Assembly (NCBI GenBank): GCA_900470155.1
Contig: UBZT01000015.1
Coordinates: forward strand, 62,001 to 126,000
Source: Hyphomicrobiales bacterium
Lineage (GTDB): Bacteria; Pseudomonadota; Alphaproteobacteria; Rhizobiales; Rhizobiaceae
Direction of reading: 5' to 3'
DNA length: 64,000 bases
Part shown: positions 60,985-64,000 of the stretch, in pieces
Layout: the number at the start of each line of letters is the position of its first letter
Numbering within the stretch: position 1 is the stretch's first letter
Notes under the pieces: generated by a model
Seen by the model: only the letters and a program-made list of their open reading frames with translations
What the model was told of the DNA's origin: nothing
The model's database searches: none
Position numbers and translations under genes: made by a program

Positions 60985-63153
60985 TCACGCGGCGAGACCT
61001 CGGGCCTGCCGAAGTACGAAGTCATTCACATTGGTTTGGAAGCAGCCCAGTTGCTCTCCCAGCTTGCCGGTTTCTTCTGCCAAAAATTGTGTTGCCGCAT
61101 TGGCCTGCTCTACCATTGCGGCATTCTGCTGAGTGATCTGATCCAGTTGCCCCACCGTCGAGGTTATCTCTGCAAGAGCGACGGATTGCTCCTTTGACGA
61201 TTGTACGATGCCACTGACCTGCTGATTGATTATGTGCACATGTTTTTCTATGCCGGCGAGCGCCGCGCCGGTGTGACCGACCAGTGTGACCCCGCTAGAC
61301 ACATCCTTCGAAGCGCGCTCGACAAGTAGCTTGATCTCGCGTGCAGCAGCAGCGGAGCGTTGTGCCAGTTCGCGGACTTCCTGTGCCACGACCGCGAAAC
61401 CCTTGCCGGCCTCGCCTGCTCGCGCCGCCTCGACACCAGCATTGAGGGCCAGGAGATTGGTCTGGAAAGCAATCTCATCGATCACCCCGATGATCTGGCC
61501 GATCTGGTCGGACGAACTGGCTATATCACGCATAGCCTCGACAGTATCGGCCACGATGCGTGCAGCTTCAGTCGTATCGGCATTAGCGACGCTGACAGAT
61601 ACTCTTGCTTCCTCGGCGCCTTGTGCAGACATCTTCACTGCCGTGGCAACCTCTTCCAGGGCCGCCGCAGCTTCCTCCAGGGCCGCTGCCTGGCCGGCGG
61701 TACGTCGCGCAAGATCGTCAGCAGCTCCCTTGAGATCAGCGCAACCGGTGTTGATCGAGCGAGCATTGGCTCCCGCCATCGCAACCAGGGATTCAAGCGT
61801 CTGGACCGATTGGTTGTAGGCTTCACGTAGCGGATCCAAGGTGGGCACCAAGGGTTGATCGATACGATAGTAGAGCTGTCCGGCAGCGAGCGCTCGCAAC
61901 CCACGATCCAGGGCTCCCAAGGCGTCTTCGATCTCACCCGTGTGGGTGGCTCGCTCCTGCGCCACATGTTCTGCCTCAGCCTGACGCGCTTCATTGCGAC
62001 GAAGGTCCTCAGCCCGCTCAGATGCTGCCCTTTCGCTGGCAGCTTCTATGGCGCGGCGAACGGCTCGTGCCATGGCCCCGATTTCATCCCCGCTGTCACG
62101 GACGACGTCGGTGGCATCGGCCTCTCCCCGGGCGAGTTGTTCAATCGCGGCGGTCAGTTTTTTGATAGGTCGCACGACACCCAGCCCGATCACAATCGAC
62201 AACGCTAGTCCGGCGGAAAGCACGAGCACTAGAACCACGCCGACTGCGGCGAGTGACTGCGTTTCGATGTTCAGCAACGCCTCTGCGTCATTGCTCAAGG
62301 TCTCAAGTAGTTTGATCTCCAGCAGTCGCATGTCATTGATCCGCTTGCTTGCAGCATCATGCCACTCTGACGATTTCCAATGCGAAAGGTCAGCCTCTTG
62401 GCCCGAGGAAAGCAAGGCCGACCGCATCGAAGCAAGTCTCCCAGGAACATCTGGCTGAACACTCTGGAGCTCGCTGACAAAGGCAGGGCTGGAAGCTTTG
62501 AATTGTTGAAGCAGGTTCGTTTGAGCACCGTAAAGATATGCAAGTCTCAGGATCTGAGCAGTGCTGATCCTCCCCAACGAAATCACACCATTTCCAAGCG
62601 CACGCTCCTGCCCCGCCAGTTCCTTGGCTTGAGAAAATTGGTTGAAGGCAGCGATTTTCTTCGTCAATTCTGCATTGGCGTCGCCCACCGCAAGCTGACC
62701 GGGAATCGCTAGAAACTTCGCAACGACCTCAGTGTAAAACGCGCTGCTTTGCTCTACTGTCAGCTTGACCTCGTCCACCTCTCGACGAAAGTCGGGCAAT
62801 GTATCCAAGGCTTGAGAGATTTCGTCGATTGCCAGCGACGATCGGGCTAGCCTGTGTTGTTCGACAATAGAGGCTGCCCGGTCGAAGTCGGCGCGCACCT
62901 TGTTCAGTACACTGCCGCCAATCAGCCCCTTACTCCCGATAAATTCCGCGCTCAGGCCTCGCTCGGTCTGTAGGAGATGAACGGCGTCCCCAACCGATGC
63001 GATGTGGTCGCTCACGTCGACCAGTCGCGCAGCCTCGCGATACCGTTTGAGGTCGCTATCGACTTTGCCGTAGGCGAGGCCGACGACAAGTAGGACAGGC
63101 ACAGTGACCGCGAGAAGGATCCTTTTGGTAATAGATACATCGGACAAACGCAT
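60985..63153 (-). CDS. Methyl-accepting chemotaxis protein with nitrate/nitrite-sensing (NIT) domain
   Basis: The 722-residue receptor has TM1 (ITKRILLAVTVPVLLVVGLAY), a large periplasmic NIT-type domain (residues ~40-310) with HLLQTERGLSAEFIGSKG and LGRISTAQILRLAYLYGAQ, TM2 (VGVVLVLVLSAGLALSIVIGLG), HAMP, a coiled segment and the signalling domain with IDEIAFQTNLLALNAGVEAARAGE. NIT domains bind nitrate or nitrite in other receptors. ATG 63153 follows CAGGAGCGG. It would direct swimming to the electron acceptor used by this island. Confidence 0.93.
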   Translation of the reverse strand: MRLSDVSITKRILLAVTVPVLLVVGLAYGKVDSDLKRYREAARLVDVSDHIASVGDAVHLLQTERGLSAEFIGSKGLIGGSVLNKVRADFDRAASIVEQHRLARSSLAIDEISQALDTLPDFRREVDEVKLTVEQSSAFYTEVVAKFLAIPGQLAVGDANAELTKKIAAFNQFSQAKELAGQERALGNGVISLGRISTAQILRLAYLYGAQTNLLQQFKASSPAFVSELQSVQPDVPGRLASMRSALLSSGQEADLSHWKSSEWHDAASKRINDMRLLEIKLLETLSNDAEALLNIETQSLAAVGVVLVLVLSAGLALSIVIGLGVVRPIKKLTAAIEQLARGEADATDVVRDSGDEIGAMARAVRRAIEAASERAASERAEDLRRNEARQAEAEHVAQERATHTGEIEDALGALDRGLRALAAGQLYYRIDQPLVPTLDPLREAYNQSVQTLESLVAMAGANARSINTGCADLKGAADDLARRTAGQAAALEEAAAALEEVATAVKMSAQGAEEARVSVSVANADTTEAARIVADTVEAMRDIASSSDQIGQIIGVIDEIAFQTNLLALNAGVEAARAGEAGKGFAVVAQEVRELAQRSAAAAREIKLLVERASKDVSSGVTLVGHTGAALAGIEKHVHIINQQVSGIVQSSKEQSVALAEITSTVGQLDQITQQNAAMVEQANAATQFLAEETGKLGEQLGCFQTNVNDFVLRQARGLAA

Positions 63154-63246
63154 GAACAACCGCTCCTGGGTATCGGCCTCATGCCACGTCGTCGGGAATT
63201 CATTTCCACAACCCCGCCAAAGCAACAGATCGACGAGCAATCATCT

Positions 63247-63260
63247 TTGTCGCATCTCAA
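63247..63260. promoter_or_regulatory. Weak TTG-N8-CAA box between chemoreceptor and DUF6522 genes
   Basis: TTGTCGCATCTCAA is 95 bases before the DUF6522 gene and 94 bases before the chemoreceptor gene. Its halves are not symmetrical, so it is only a candidate. Confidence 0.3.
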
Positions 63261-63354
63261 ACAGAAATAGTTTTTTCCGCCCGTATACTGGTATCTGCCG
63301 TCGGTCAGGGCCATGTTCCCCTTTGCGAACATTCGCTTCTGAGAGGCCATTTCC

Positions 63355-63630
63355 ATGAAGATCGAACGTGACATCCAAGGCGACTTCATTGTCGCGCCGG
63401 ACGACCTGGCAAATCGCTTCGGTTTGAGTGGTGCCGACCTCCGACTGAAGTTGAAGCGAGGACTGGTAAAGAGCAGGGTTGAAACCGGGCAGGCAGAGGA
63501 TGCGGGCAATTTCCGGCTCACTGTTCGTATCGGAAATCGAATCTGGCTGGCAATACTGGACGCAGACGGACGGCTGGTTCGTGAAACCGGGCCTTTGCAC
63601 GGCAGGGCGGGCACGCACGTCCAGGACTGA
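63355..63630 (+). CDS. DUF6522-type small protein
   Basis: The 91-residue protein (MKIERDIQGDFIVAPDDLANRF, VKSRVETGQAEDAGNFRLTV, IWLAILDADGRLVRE) resembles the DUF6522 family of small soluble proteins often found with denitrification genes. A role is not known. GAGAGG lies nine bases upstream of the ATG. It is divergent from the chemoreceptor gene. Confidence 0.7.
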   Translation: MKIERDIQGDFIVAPDDLANRFGLSGADLRLKLKRGLVKSRVETGQAEDAGNFRLTVRIGNRIWLAILDADGRLVRETGPLHGRAGTHVQD

Positions 63631-64000
63631 GACAAACACTTCTGACGCCGGCGAGGGATAATTGCTTGAGCGTCGGGCGGGGCGAGATCAGACCGACGGT
63701 CGCGGTTTCTTTTCCTTGAACTGATTGACTGTGCGTGGGCCAATCTGTGTTGCAAGCGCGTATTCTGGTTTGTGGAAGAATTGCATGCAAAGACCTTCCG
63801 GTTTGATGGTTCCGAAAGTGCTGGACAAATCCATCGAGCATGGGCTTCCGATCGCGTCAGCGGAGCCGCCACGGATTGTGACCGTGTGCCGTGCGTTAGG
63901 GAGAGTCCGACAGGCAAGCTCTCTAAGAGCGAGCAAGCAGCCGCAGCAGAAATCACGTGGTTTTTGACGTCCAACTCGGAAAACGCTTCCTTAGTTGATT
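63631..64000. other. Right end, no certain gene
   Basis: Short frames on both strands (63688-63936 minus, 63725-63967 plus) overlap each other and neither has a clear ribosome binding site. The minus frame has MQFFHKPEYALATQIGPRT, which is protein-like but was not recognised. A gene could continue past the window. Confidence 0.4.

Noticed and set aside
60985..63240. Longer start for the chemoreceptor at 63240
   Set aside because: The extra 29 residues precede a good ribosome binding site and the typical first membrane helix; the ATG at 63153 fits better.
63012..63974. 320-residue minus-strand frame at the right end
   Set aside because: It overlaps the chemoreceptor start and the DUF6522 gene, has low-complexity Ser/Arg composition and no ribosome binding site.
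1..64000. CRISPR array, tRNA or rRNA genes
   Set aside because: No regularly spaced repeats and no recognisable tRNA or rRNA sequence were seen while reading; a dedicated scan was not possible.

Overview
The window is chromosome- or megaplasmid-like DNA of an alphaproteobacterium, most likely a member of the Rhizobiaceae. The evidence is the style of the nir/nor/nnr genes, the rhizobial-type nucleotidyltransferase-HEPN gene, OmpR/PhoB-type regulators, a Potassium/polyamine-independent set of ABC-type uptake genes typical of the family, and high-GC alphaproteobacterial codon use. This placement is inferred from protein resemblance only.

Layout. (1) 1-5.6 kb: surface polysaccharide genes, with a large two-domain glycosyltransferase (5' end outside the window), a decayed IS630 element, and rmd-gmd for GDP-6-deoxyhexose synthesis. 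(2) 5.6-14.4 kb: an accessory region. It has an ISL3 transposase scrap, a secreted protein next to a caspase-like/Sel1 protein that has lost its catalytic cysteine, and a direct duplication of about 1.25 kb carrying a nucleotidyltransferase-HEPN gene. The first copy is frameshifted and is joined to a relic of the secreted gene. (3) 14.2-18.1 kb: an alpha-oxoamine synthase translationally overlapped with a small LuxR-type protein, a DUF1206 membrane protein and a membrane-anchored hypothetical. (4) 18.4-28.7 kb: a self-contained catabolic locus, with a polyamine-type ABC importer divergent from a GntR regulator, a class III aminotransferase, a ThDP enzyme and a short-chain dehydrogenase. Two paralogous orphan response regulators bracket it. 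A near-identical palindrome lies before the GntR gene and before the aminotransferase gene. (5) 29.3-32.6 kb: a tight four-gene operon (HTH protein, AbiEii-like nucleotidyltransferase, PP2C phosphatase, HExxH protease) with a 24-bp palindrome before its first gene. It looks like an undescribed toxin/defence-type module. (6) 33.4-63.6 kb: a denitrification island.

The island holds nitrite reduction (nirK, nirV, pseudoazurin), nitric oxide reduction (norEFCBQD), NO-related accessory genes (three NnrS-type proteins, nnrU, nnrR, a RIC/YtfE di-iron protein, a hemerythrin), anaerobic heme synthesis (hemN), oxygen-independent ubiquinone synthesis (ubiT, ubiU, ubiV with ubiD and ubiX), DUF2249 proteins, a NitT/TauT-type ABC importer, mogA and a nitrate-sensing chemoreceptor. 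TTG-N8-CAA boxes of CRP/FNR type recur before most transcription units and probably bind the NnrR encoded in the island. A graveyard at 58.7-60.3 kb holds fragments of a sugar ABC permease, hipBA and napC, which suggests that a nap locus was once present here.

Together the island supplies the reductases, their electron donors (ubiquinone, pseudoazurin), the cofactors (heme, molybdenum cofactor) and the repair and regulatory functions needed to respire nitrite and NO without oxygen. No rRNA, tRNA, CRISPR array or replication origin was recognised.
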